This document shows, one piece after another, positions 18,525-28,000 of a stretch of 64,000 nucleotides of DNA. Positions within the stretch are counted from its first letter, which is position 1, and each line of letters opens with the position of its first letter. The translations under genes were made by a program, and so were the position numbers. The notes beneath the pieces were generated by a model, which searched no databases, was not told where the DNA came from, and saw nothing but the letters and a program-made list of their open reading frames with translations. Origin of the DNA: CAZUHB01 sp964620445 (GTDB lineage: Bacteria; Planctomycetota; B15-G4; CAYZWU01); contig CAZUHB010000010.1 in assembly GCA_964620445.1 (NCBI GenBank), forward strand, positions 62,001-126,000. Direction: 5' to 3'.

Positions 18525-20768
18525 TCAGTAGGAGTCGACCTCGATACTGTCGCTGTGTGTGCCCTGGTAGGTGTCGTCCTCCTCGTCCACGGCAAAGGTG
18601 ATCGTCCACAACCCCACGGGAATCGTCGTCTGGGCGATGATGTAGTCGTTGACCTGAGTCAGAGGGCCCACATAGGCGCGGACCTGATAGGGCCGCCAGA
18701 TCCCGGGGAAGGTCCACCAGAACGTGTTTGTGCGGGTGGCGTGAATCCACCAGTCATGGCCCACACCCGCCTGGTCGCCCGGATCGAGAGACACCGTCAA
18801 GCTGATCGTCTGCGTCGACGGGATGCTCAGCGGGCCGTCGTCGCCATCGACCTTGATGTCGGGAACCACCGGCGCGCCCCCGTCGATCTTCATCGACAGG
18901 TTGGGATTTCCCCAGAGTGATCCCCACTCGAAGGTTTCGAAGTACTGGTAGGGCCACAATCCGTCCTCGTACATCTTGCGCAGAGCGGCCTGATGAGCGC
19001 CACCCTGCGTGTAGTCACACGAGGTGACCATGGTGGAAAAGTAGTAGTCGAAGGACTGGCTCAGGCCGTCGCTCGGTTCGTTCCATCCCGGCGCCCCGTA
19101 GCTGATCTTGTTCGAGCCGACGAAACCGACCGCGCCCTGCTTGAGCATCTCGCGGCCGATGTTGGTCGATGGATCGGTGTCCGAGTTGCTGCACGAGCAG
19201 GCGAAAATGATGGCCGGGTAGTCGTCGTTGAGGTCGGGGCAGTCGTAGTGGCGGATGAACGCCGGGCTTCCCATGCCGTATATGTGGGCCGAGTACCACG
19301 AGCCGTGGCCGCCCCAGTTCACGAAAGCGAACTTGCCTGCCGGCCAGACAGACATCACGTTGGCGTGCTCGAGCGGATAGTCGCAAGGGTAGTTCGACCA
19401 GTAGTCGTTGTTTTGTTCGTACATCCTTGTCATGGTCCAGTCAGCCATCCAGGGATGGAGCACGGGATCGGTCTTCAATTCCATGAGCACGGCGTCGTCC
19501 GTGGTCGGCATGATGAAGGCGCCGAGAAGTAGAGCGTTCCGCTTGAACGAGGGATCGTTGTTGTTCTCGTAGGCGACCGATTTCTCGCAGATGTGCTGCA
19601 CGGTGGGCCTGTCGTTCCACGGGATGCGCCCCACGATGACCTCGTTGTAGTAGTCGATCGGATCGATGTTCTCGTCTTCACCCCATTTCTGGTTGCGGTT
19701 GGCGTCCCACGAATGGCGGTCCTCGAGCGAGAGTTCGGCATAATAGAAATCGGTCTGCGGCTTGCCGTTGCCGCCGTATTCCTTCCAGCAGCGCCGCATG
19801 GGAACGAGGTCTTCGTCACCGGCGATCAGCACATCCTCGATGCCCCACTCCTCGGATGGGTACTTTTCGCGGAGAAAGTTTCGTATCTTCTGGCCATCGT
19901 CGACGCCCTGGTAGTTCGCGTAGATCCAGGTCGTGGTCACCACGTTGACCGTGCGACCCTTGGCCAACTCGGCATTCTTGATCGGATTTACGGCCGACAG
20001 GAGAGTCTCGGACGTGATGATCACGAAATCGTAGAGCCCCCTGCCCGGAGCGCGTCTCCCGGGGCCGGTGCTCTCCTCGGATCGCGTGTACCAGGCCTGG
20101 GCCTGGTCGTAATTGGCGATAATGTCCCTTGCGATCTTTTCCGTACGGACCAGATCGTCCCTTCTCCTTTCTTTCCCTTTCCGGGGCAAAGAGTATTCCA
20201 CGACAACAGTGATCTCGGGCCGGTAAAGGAGAGTTTCTTCCCGCGGATCCCATGAGAAAGGCATGATCCGTACATCGATGAGATCGTACTTTCTATAATG
20301 GGCGGGTCGCACGAATTCGCCTGCCGCGGCGGGATAGAACCCGTTCCGGGCGAAGGAGGTATTGAAATTCGAATCGTAGTCCTGCTGCGCCCACAACGGG
20401 GCGGCTCGATCCCCGTCTCCGGGGATGAGGGGGAGTGGATTCGGCTCGATCCGATACCGGCCGGAAAGGCGAATCTCCCTTCCCTCGAAACGGACCTGGT
20501 GAAGGGTCGCTCCGGGAGGAACGGCGATCGCCACGATCCGTGCCGGCAGCCTGGGAAAGCCAGGGCCGGGCAAACGGCCGAAGCCGTCCATCCTGATTGC
20601 GTGGTGATCGCCGGTTGCCACGATCTCGTAGGGGCCGGCAGCGATGGTGACGCGCACCGATTCGGTCTGCTCGGGATCCGCCGATGCGCCGGCCGGCCAC
20701 AAGGCCGCGAGTGATGTATACAGGAAAACGCTCAGAATGAAGAGTGATCGGACTCCAGATCTTTTCAT
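18525..20768 (-). CDS. secreted C25-family (gingipain-like) cysteine peptidase
   Basis: 747 residues. AGGAG lies 7 nt before ATG 20768, which opens a Sec signal (SLFILSVFLYTSLAALWPAG). An N-terminal propeptide-like region (residues ~35-235) includes the pattern G-x-P-x-L-P-x-x-x-x-x-I-A-V-P-P-G. The catalytic domain starts at YDFVIITSETLL (about residue 245). The catalytic His is His488 in NWGGHGSW and the Cys is Cys524 (or 526) in FACSC. The His-Cys spacing of 36 residues fits family C25. A C-terminal beta-domain follows. No type-IX-secretion C-terminal domain is evident. Likely an extracellular or surface protease. Confidence 0.87.
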   Translation of the reverse strand: MKRSGVRSLFILSVFLYTSLAALWPAGASADPEQTESVRVTIAAGPYEIVATGDHHAIRMDGFGRLPGPGFPRLPARIVAIAVPPGATLHQVRFEGREIRLSGRYRIEPNPLPLIPGDGDRAAPLWAQQDYDSNFNTSFARNGFYPAAAGEFVRPAHYRKYDLIDVRIMPFSWDPREETLLYRPEITVVVEYSLPRKGKERRRDDLVRTEKIARDIIANYDQAQAWYTRSEESTGPGRRAPGRGLYDFVIITSETLLSAVNPIKNAELAKGRTVNVVTTTWIYANYQGVDDGQKIRNFLREKYPSEEWGIEDVLIAGDEDLVPMRRCWKEYGGNGKPQTDFYYAELSLEDRHSWDANRNQKWGEDENIDPIDYYNEVIVGRIPWNDRPTVQHICEKSVAYENNNDPSFKRNALLLGAFIMPTTDDAVLMELKTDPVLHPWMADWTMTRMYEQNNDYWSNYPCDYPLEHANVMSVWPAGKFAFVNWGGHGSWYSAHIYGMGSPAFIRHYDCPDLNDDYPAIIFACSCSNSDTDPSTNIGREMLKQGAVGFVGSNKISYGAPGWNEPSDGLSQSFDYYFSTMVTSCDYTQGGAHQAALRKMYEDGLWPYQYFETFEWGSLWGNPNLSMKIDGGAPVVPDIKVDGDDGPLSIPSTQTISLTVSLDPGDQAGVGHDWWIHATRTNTFWWTFPGIWRPYQVRAYVGPLTQVNDYIIAQTTIPVGLWTITFAVDEEDDTYQGTHSDSIEVDSY

Positions 20769-21241
20769 GAGTTTGCTCCTGCGTCGGCAGCGGACAGGAA
20801 AGAACGGTTCGCAATCAACTATCGAAAGTATAAACGTCTCCCGAGAGCGATCAAGCAGAGTCCTGACGTTCGAGAACGGTCCGGCATCGCCGATCGCCCA
20901 TCAGTCGATTCGCTTGATTTGAATATTATAAGCCACGCCGATCGTCGTGTACAGCAATATTGATACATCGGTCAGCGCCTGTCGCGGCCGACAAAAAATT
21001 GATTTCTCTTTTTTTCCCCGTATGATAAAAGCAAATCTGTGTCCGCCGCCCACCAAGACCTTGTGAGTCGCGGACCGGTTACTCTGGTTACTCTGGGACC
21101 ACACCCTTCTCAGCAAGACCGTTCTACTTTGGACAGGGTTGCAGCTTGGCAGCTCTCTTGTTTCGTGTATTAAGTCCTTTTCAGACTCCCCCGCGCAGTT
21201 TTGTTGGCGGCACTGGTGTGCCCGGATTGGAGCGGATTACG
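20769..21241 (+). other. divergent intergenic region with 9-bp tandem repeat
   Basis: About 470 bases between divergent genes, AT-rich near 20915-21030. A perfect tandem 9-mer (GGTTACTCT twice) is at 21077-21094. Promoters for both sides are expected, but I cannot place them. Short open frames here lack ribosome sites and coding character. Confidence 0.4.
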
Positions 21242-23890
21242 ATGAACCTCGACTCAGACCTTTTCTTTCCAAAAACTCGTGTTCTCCCGCGCGGCTGTCG
21301 AGCCGCACTCGCGGGGATCGCTTTCTGTTTTGCGGTGGTGGCTTGCGCCTCGAGCCTTTCGGCTCAGGAGGAGGAGACCGAGCCGATCGCTTTGACCCCG
21401 GCATACCTGCTCCCCGCGAAGACCTATTTCCTCGCGAGCTGTTCGGGAGTGGACCAGCTGACGGAACGGGCCGATTCGCTCGATCTGGTCAGACTCTTCA
21501 AGGACGCCGAGGTCCAGGCCTTCGCCGCCGATACCCTCGAAATGCTCCCCGATCTCCTAGGCGGGGAAGGATCGATACCGCTTCCGCTAGACAAGATCTG
21601 GACGCTCTGCGATGGGGAAGTGACTCTTGCATGTAGCGATACTCTCCCGCTTTTCATGGGGGACCGGCCTCCGTCGATCGCACTCTTCGTCCACATGACC
21701 GACGGGAGCGATGCTTTCGGCGCGGAACTGGACCGTCTGATCGACCTCGTCGCCTGGGCGAAGAATCTCCAGTTGACCGAGGAAGAACATCGCGGCGTCG
21801 CCATCCGTTCGCTCCGCCCTTCGGGGGGCGGACTGACGCTCCACTTTGCCATGTTGGAGAATTACTTCGTCCTCTCCTGCAGCGATGCCTTCATCCAGGG
21901 GATGATCGATCGTTTCGTCGACGCCGCGCCTGGTCTGGCCCGTAACCCTCTCTTCGAGCGCTGCCGCGGTCGCTGCGGCGGTGCGGAGACAGATCTCTTC
22001 GCTTTTGTGAATGTCGGTCGATTCAAGGGCCTCGTCCAGCCTTTCGTTCCCTACGATCTCGACGAATGGCTCGGTCTCCTGGGATTGGAGCAGATGGAAG
22101 CTGTCTGCCTGTCGTCCGTTGTCGCGGGCGGTGGATCGCGCGATGTCCTGTTTCTCGACTGCAAAGGGGAAAAGAAGGGCCTTCTCAAGGCGCTCGCGCC
22201 CCAGCCACTCTCGGAGAGGGCCCTGCTCCAGGCGCCGCCCGAAACGCTCTTCTTTCTCGCCGCCGCCATCGATGCCGGCATGCTTCTCGAGGAAATTGAT
22301 CGTTTCTTTCAAACGGCGCTGCCGGCGCTTCACAGGTTCGTTCGTATCGACTTGAACGGTTTCAAGGCAGCGACCGGCCTCGATCTGAAAGAGGACATTC
22401 TGGCCGTGGTCGGCAACGAGGTCTCCTGCTTCGTCACCTCGCCACGGGGCGGCTTTGCCATGATTCCCAACGTCTACCTGACCCTTTCCGTCGAAGACGA
22501 AACCGCCTTTCGGGAGATCGAGCAGAAGTTGTTCGCCATGCTTCCCGATTTCATTCAGGTCACGGAATCGACTTTTGACGAACGGATCATCCACCACCTG
22601 AACATACCGAGATCGATGATGTCACCCGCGTTTTGCGTTGACGACGGGCAGTTGATCATGGCCAGTTCGCCGATGGCGATGAAGAACTACATTCGATGGC
22701 TCGGGCAGGAGGAACCGGGGATGTGCCAGACCCCTGAATTCGGGCTCGGCGTGGCCGGCACACCTGAATCGGCGTCGATGCTCTTCTTCATCAACACGCG
22801 CAAGAGCGTGGAAATCGGCTATGGCGCGGGCGCGGCCTTCCTGCCCAACCTGCTCTCCGGCCTGGACATTCCTCTCGATGCCGGATTGCTTCCCATGGGC
22901 GAAACGTTGACACAGTATTTTACGAGCGCCTCCGCCTACCTCGTGTCCGATGAAACGGGATTCTTCCTTTCTGGACGAAATCCTCTCGGAGTCGGCGCGC
23001 TGGCGGCCGTGGCCGTCTCCGCCTTCGATTACCTCTTGAAGAACGATCTCACCCATGGATTCGCGGCCACCGCCACCTCCGTGGCGGGACCGGGTTCGGT
23101 TGCACCCCAGCAGCAGGATCGAGATCTCGGCGCGGCGTACACGCAGATGCAGAGCGGTTCCTGGTCAGTGGCCGAGGTCCGGCTTTCGGCCTGGCTCGAC
23201 GGGCATCCCGACATGGGATTTACCACGACGTGGGCGCTCAAGCATCGGGCCGACTGCTATTTCCAGCTCCAGAGATATACCGATGCGATCTCCGGTTACG
23301 AGGCGGTTGCCAGCCGTGACGCCAACGCGCGCGGTCTTGCCTATTGCGATATCGCCCGCGCTTACACTCTCATGAACGAACCCGACAAGGCGATCTCCTA
23401 TCTGGAGAAGGCCATCACCGCCGGGTGCCTCGATTTCGAGACCGATCCGACCCTGGCCCAGCTCGAGGATGAAGCGCGGCTCGATGTTTTCGTCGGCATG
23501 GTGATGACCTCTTCCGATCTGATGATGGAAGGACGTTACTCCGAGGCGGAGCAAGTGTTCACGCACTGGCTTCTCAACAACCAGTACCATCCGCTCGAGG
23601 CATGGGCATTGAAGCACAGGGGCACCTGTCACCTGAAGCTCGGAAACCACACGGCGGCGATTGCCGATTTCGAGAAGGCTGCCAAGAAGGAGGAGAGCTA
23701 CTCTCCCCAGCTCTACTATTCGATCGCCTGTCTCTATTCGTCGGTCCTGAACGAGTCAAACGAGGCGGTTCAGTATCTGAAGAAGGCGATCGACGCCGGG
23801 TTCGATGATTTCGAACTCATGGGCTATGATGTCGATCTCGACAACGTACGCAACGATCCGAGATACGAGGCCCTGAGCTGGGGTTGGTAG
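21242..23890 (+). CDS. secreted DUF3352-like protein with C-terminal TPR repeats
   Basis: 882 residues. ATG 21242 has GGAG ~9 nt upstream; the signal peptide (GCRAALAGIAFCFAVVACASSLSAQ) ends near residue 46. Residues ~50-640 are a long alpha/beta region in the style of DUF3352 proteins (TPAYLLPAKTYFLASCSG, LDKIWTLCDGEVTLACS, LTLHFAMLENYFVLSCSDAFI, DILAVVGNEVSCFV). Residues ~660-880 are TPR-type helices (DLGAAYTQMQSGSW, HRADCYFQLQRYTDAISGYE, HRGTCHLKLGNHTAAIADFE). About a dozen cysteines occur, unusual for this window. Function is unknown; the architecture suggests a periplasmic scaffold or sensor. A second protein of the same style lies at 45348-48194. Confidence 0.75.
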   Translation: MNLDSDLFFPKTRVLPRGCRAALAGIAFCFAVVACASSLSAQEEETEPIALTPAYLLPAKTYFLASCSGVDQLTERADSLDLVRLFKDAEVQAFAADTLEMLPDLLGGEGSIPLPLDKIWTLCDGEVTLACSDTLPLFMGDRPPSIALFVHMTDGSDAFGAELDRLIDLVAWAKNLQLTEEEHRGVAIRSLRPSGGGLTLHFAMLENYFVLSCSDAFIQGMIDRFVDAAPGLARNPLFERCRGRCGGAETDLFAFVNVGRFKGLVQPFVPYDLDEWLGLLGLEQMEAVCLSSVVAGGGSRDVLFLDCKGEKKGLLKALAPQPLSERALLQAPPETLFFLAAAIDAGMLLEEIDRFFQTALPALHRFVRIDLNGFKAATGLDLKEDILAVVGNEVSCFVTSPRGGFAMIPNVYLTLSVEDETAFREIEQKLFAMLPDFIQVTESTFDERIIHHLNIPRSMMSPAFCVDDGQLIMASSPMAMKNYIRWLGQEEPGMCQTPEFGLGVAGTPESASMLFFINTRKSVEIGYGAGAAFLPNLLSGLDIPLDAGLLPMGETLTQYFTSASAYLVSDETGFFLSGRNPLGVGALAAVAVSAFDYLLKNDLTHGFAATATSVAGPGSVAPQQQDRDLGAAYTQMQSGSWSVAEVRLSAWLDGHPDMGFTTTWALKHRADCYFQLQRYTDAISGYEAVASRDANARGLAYCDIARAYTLMNEPDKAISYLEKAITAGCLDFETDPTLAQLEDEARLDVFVGMVMTSSDLMMEGRYSEAEQVFTHWLLNNQYHPLEAWALKHRGTCHLKLGNHTAAIADFEKAAKKEESYSPQLYYSIACLYSSVLNESNEAVQYLKKAIDAGFDDFELMGYDVDLDNVRNDPRYEALSWGW

Positions 23891-23931
23891 GAAATTTCAT
23901 CGCTGGCTCAAGCGTGCTCAAAAAAATATTA

Positions 23932-23949
23932 AAAAGGACGAGTCCTTTT
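23932..23949 (+). terminator. possible weak terminator after the TPR protein gene
   Basis: AAAAGGAC (23932-23939) and GTCCTTTT (23942-23949) form an 8-bp stem with a 2-nt centre, 42 nt after the stop. The T run lies inside the stem, so termination strength is uncertain. Confidence 0.35.
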
Positions 23950-24019
23950 CCATCTTGCCGGAAATTTTCTTTTAGGGGCGAAAGCGTCCCTGACTCGAAG
24001 AGAAGCAACGGTACTGATA

Positions 24020-24111
24020 GGGAAGAGCTTGTCCTTTTTTCAAAATTCTAGAATAATCCCTATACTCACCCATAATTCTCGAATTGTGATTGACGTCGGC
24101 AAGCTCTTCCC
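24020..24111. repeat. perfect 12-bp inverted repeat, 68-bp spacer
   Basis: GGGAAGAGCTTG (24020-24031) and CAAGCTCTTCCC (24100-24111) are exact reverse complements. The spacer is AT-rich and contains smaller palindromes (ATTCTAGAAT; AATTCTCGAATT). On the plus strand the right arm is followed by TTCTTTTTC. It could be a large terminator-like hairpin, a structured RNA or a protein-binding site. Confidence 0.45.
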
Positions 24112-24269
24112 TTCTTTTTCTCCCCGCCGAAACATTCCTAATTCGAATGATATAAGCAAGTAACAAAGTTTCTGCGATATCGAGCCGAAACCGTTTCGGT
24201 CGACCCCTGGAATTTGACGATAAAAACCGAGAGGTGCAATTTTTGTCGTGAGAATGGGGCTCGAACGTA

Positions 24270-25010
24270 ATGGTTGCCAACACCGATCCGCTGAAATGTC
24301 CAGAGCTGCGATATTGTCGTTTGTCATCGACGTACCTTGGTCTGTACAAGACGTTACAGCTGAACCAGCACTGGAACCTGGGCCGGCTTTTCATCAAGTA
24401 CGTCATGAACCGCGAAGGGGGCGTGAGTTACTCCGGTACGATCCGGCAGATCATGCGAAGGTTCCATTCCGTCACGATCGGAACACATTCGAAGGGCGGT
24501 TGTTTCACGCCGGGAGCGATCGCGTCGAACACGAGGATCGGCCGTTATGTGGGGGTTGCCCAGGGGGTCCGAACGTTCACGCAAAACCATCCGATCGATC
24601 GCCTGTCGACGCACAGCGCCTTTTACAATCCCAAATTCGGCCAGGTCAAGGAGAACAAACTCCCGGAGCGGCAACATCTGGTCATCGAGAGCGATGTCTG
24701 GATCGGCCGGGACGTGATCATCACAACCGGCTGCAGGCGCGTTGGAATCGGTGCGATCATCGGCGCCGGCGCGATCGTGACCAAGGACGTTCCCGATTTC
24801 GCGATCGTGGGGGGGAATCCGGCCAAGCTGATCCGGTTACGGTTCGACGAGGATCTTTGCGAACGGGTGAGGCAGAGCCGCTGGTGGGAAAAACCGCTCC
24901 ACGAACTGGCCCAATCCCTGGATTTCATGACCCAGCCACTGAGCGCCGTGGCTGCCGAACACCCTCTCCTGCCAGCTCTGAAACCAAAAAAATGCTACGC
25001 GTCCGTATGA
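24270..25010 (+). CDS. left-handed beta-helix (hexapeptide) acyltransferase
   Basis: 246 residues with hexapeptide repeats around residues 75-190. Relevant segments are NTRIGRYVGVAQGVRTFTQNHP, with a His suited to catalysis as in CatB/VatD-type acetyltransferases, then ESDVWIGRDVIITTGC and IGAIIGAGAIVTKDVPDFAIVGGNPAKLIR. The last is the standard C-terminal signature of serine-acetyltransferase-like enzymes. It would transfer an acetyl or acyl group from CoA to a sugar or small molecule in the cytoplasm. The N-terminus is longer than in minimal members. No polysaccharide cluster lies beside it. The start at ATG 24270 is not supported by a strong ribosome site. Confidence 0.88.
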   Translation: MVANTDPLKCPELRYCRLSSTYLGLYKTLQLNQHWNLGRLFIKYVMNREGGVSYSGTIRQIMRRFHSVTIGTHSKGGCFTPGAIASNTRIGRYVGVAQGVRTFTQNHPIDRLSTHSAFYNPKFGQVKENKLPERQHLVIESDVWIGRDVIITTGCRRVGIGAIIGAGAIVTKDVPDFAIVGGNPAKLIRLRFDEDLCERVRQSRWWEKPLHELAQSLDFMTQPLSAVAAEHPLLPALKPKKCYASV

Positions 25011-25041
25011 GGCGCCGCGGTCCTGATCTCTCCGGTCCCGC

Positions 25042-28000
25042 CTATTCCGGTTGGAGAACGATCTCCCTTTTCACCGGCCGCCCCGGCAGCAGTTTTACAG
25101 TGATCGCTTTTTCGAAGTAGCCTCTCGCATCCACGGTAATCGTCACCGTTCCGGTGGGGAGCTTGTCGTAACGGCGCCTGCCCTCGATCGTATTGCGTGA
25201 ATAGATCCTGGTACCGTCGCAGGTCACTTCTATCCTTTCGATCGGAGCAAGCGATTCGTCGAGAACCTCGAGATCGATGAGGCCGCATGGTTTCAGCTGA
25301 ATGTCTCCCATGTAGAGATCCTGGTCCTCGGCGACGCGGAATGCACCCGATTTGAAATAGTCGTAGCCCTCGGCATTGACAATGAGCTCGTGATCTCCCT
25401 CGCGCGAACAGGCGAGACGGAAGCGATTGCCCCCGTCGTTGCCCGAGAATCTGCTCACGATCTTGTCGCGCCCCACATCGTGCAGAAAAACCTCCCAGCA
25501 TCGGGGATGGTTGTTCGTGAAGGGGATACCGTTCAACTCGTCGTAGAGCGAGCCACTGACGACACTGGCCGGAAGTGCCAGATCCAGGCGGAGAGGAGTT
25601 TCCGCGTCGGGCGGGATCCAGAGCTCGGGGAAATAGGCCCGGCCGCCCATGGCGAGCTCGGCAGAGACCTGCCAGCGGCCCGGTTTGAGGCCGCTCAGGG
25701 TGTACCGGCCCGTCTTGTCCGTTGTCGCGTGGAGGTACCGGTTCTCCTCCGGGAGCATGGGCACGCTGACCGCGTTGTACCGGATCAGGACGCCCTCCTT
25801 CGGAGACCCGTCCCGTTGAGTCACGGTTCCGGCGGTGGAGATGAAATTTTCGCGGAGAACGATGGCGTCGCGGCGGATCGTGATCTCCGTTGTCTGGTCG
25901 GGCAGAACGTCGAACCTGTTCTGGATGTATCCCAACCTCTCGAAGGAGAGGGCCGCGGTCCACTCGCCCTGATCGAGGGTGAAGGTGTTCTTCTTGGAGA
26001 TCGTCTTGGCCACGGAATACTTGCCCATGTACGTTTGCTGACCGGAAGAATCCTCCGAGAGGGAGAGCGTAAAAGTCGCGTCCTCATCGTTCTCGAAACC
26101 TTCCATCGAGATTTTCAGGAAGCCGGCCGGAGCGACAGGAATGACCAGGCCGTTCAATCTCCGCCCCTTGTCCACCTTGATCCCCTTGATGCGGTCCGAT
26201 ACGGCGTTGTCCACCTGGGCCCGGAGATAATAGCTGCCCGGGAGAACTCCCTTTATCTCGAAACGACCTTCACCGTCGATGTCGGCCTCGAGACTGTAGC
26301 AGATCTCCGTCAGCCTCGAATGGGCGCGCACGGTGCCCCTCTTTCCGATGAACGGCTTACCCGTTGCCTCGTTGACGACAACCCCCGACAGGGTGGATAC
26401 GAGGCTGAGATTGATGTCTCTCTCGACGAGACCGGATGTTTCGAAGGGAACGTTGCCCCAATCGACCTGGTCGGGGATCTCGAGGGTGACGCGGTAGCGC
26501 CCCCTGTGGAGTTTGTCCACCTCGAAACGCCCCTGATCGTCGCAGCGGATGTCGCGGGTGAGGCGGTACCAGTCCGCTTCCGTTCGATTGTACATGGCGT
26601 GCGGTTCCCGCCGATTGAACATGGCGTGGCGCAGGAGCAGCCTGCCTCCGCCCAGGGGTTCGCCGTCGTAACCGTACAGCGTTCCGCGCCACGTCACATG
26701 CTCCGGTTTCGGGCCGAAATCGACTTCCACGTCCCTGTCGACGATGTAGACCACTTTGTGCTCTTCGGAGAAATCGACGTCGTTTCTGAGTTCGATCGGT
26801 GGATCGCCCGCCTTGAGAACAACCCTACCGGGGAGCACCGGTTCGGTCGTGTAGCGGCCGTCAGGACCGGACATCGTGGGGCGCGCCAGCGGAATCCTGT
26901 CCCCGTACATGCGGATCAGGACATTCTCGGCGGGATTCCGCGCGTCGTCGAGAACAAGGCCGGTGATTCGAAATCCCTTTTTCAGGCGGATCTCGATCGC
27001 TGCCGCACCGCCCGGGATCGTGCTCGCATACCCTTCGGCATAGTCAGGATGAACGGCCGCCACCTTCTTGTCGATCTTGCGCAATCCTCTGAGGTTGAAG
27101 GCGCCGCTCTCGTCGGTTCTGTCATAGATGCAGACCTCGCTGTAATCGAGGTAGTAGAGGCTCGGAAGGTTCGTCTCCCGAGGATAGAGGGCAGGCCCCA
27201 CGATAGCACCCGCGACAGGCTCTCCCGTGACATCGTCCACCACCCGCCCCGAAACGCCCAGACCGGGATCGAGTTCGATCTCGAGATCGGACCGGGTTTT
27301 CTCCTCCGAGATCTCGAGTCCATAGATACGCTGCCTCGTGTAACAGGATGCCCAGATCGAAAGGTGATACTCGCCGCTCGCATCGATCGGAAAGCGGAAC
27401 CGACCCTCGCGGTCCCGCACGGTCTCGTGAATCGGCTGGGTCCATCCCTCCCCTTCGACAAAGGTGGTCAGTTGGAAGTCATAGGCTTCGACCGGTTGGC
27501 CTGTCGAACTGTCGGTCACTGTTCCCGAAATGAAAAGCCCTGTCGGCTCCAGAGCGATCCGATCGCGCATATCGTGGTTCGCGTCGGCAATGGGTCCGTG
27601 TGTGGGCGGAGCGCTTCCATCGGCGGCGTGCCCCTCGGCCACGAGACGCTCGGAAGCGGCGGCCGGCACCGATTCGGAACGATCCGAATGCGGCGTGCGG
27701 CCGGGAAGAACCTTGAAGAGGATGACGCTCGTTCCAACAAGGAGCACAGTGGCCGCGAGGGCAATTTTCAACTTCGCCGAAAAAAGAAGTGAGCCGGGGA
27801 TTTCGGCCGAAGCAGCGGCGGACGCGGCCGATGTCGAGCCTGCGGCAGCGCCAGCGGCGGCGGCGGCGGATGCAGCCAGATGCAGGCCTGCCAGCGGAGC
27901 CAGCGCCAGACACCACGTTTTTCGATCGCCGCCGTAGCGGTGATCGAGTTTTGTTCTCAGCTGATCGAGACCGCGCTGAATGCGGGTTTTCACCGTCTCA

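Larger units (their letters stand above)
23891..24269 (+). other. AT-rich intergenic region with several inverted repeats
   Basis: About 380 bases with no credible gene. It contains a short palindrome directly after the upstream gene (23932-23949), a perfect 12-bp inverted repeat spanning 24020-24111, and an imperfect palindrome around CCGAAACCGTTTCGG at 24184-24198. These are listed or discussed separately. Confidence 0.4.

Noticed and set aside
20901..21116. 71-codon minus-strand open frame between the C25 gene and the TPR-protein gene
   Set aside because: No ribosome site, AT-rich non-coding composition and no recognisable sequence.
24020..24111. Ends of a miniature transposable element
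   Set aside because: Arms are short, no flanking target duplication was seen, and no second copy occurs in the window.
25390..27792. 800-codon plus-strand open frame opposite the sigma-factor fusion
   Set aside because: Composition is that of an antisense shadow, with no ribosome site or recognisable domain, while the minus strand has clear domains over the whole stretch.
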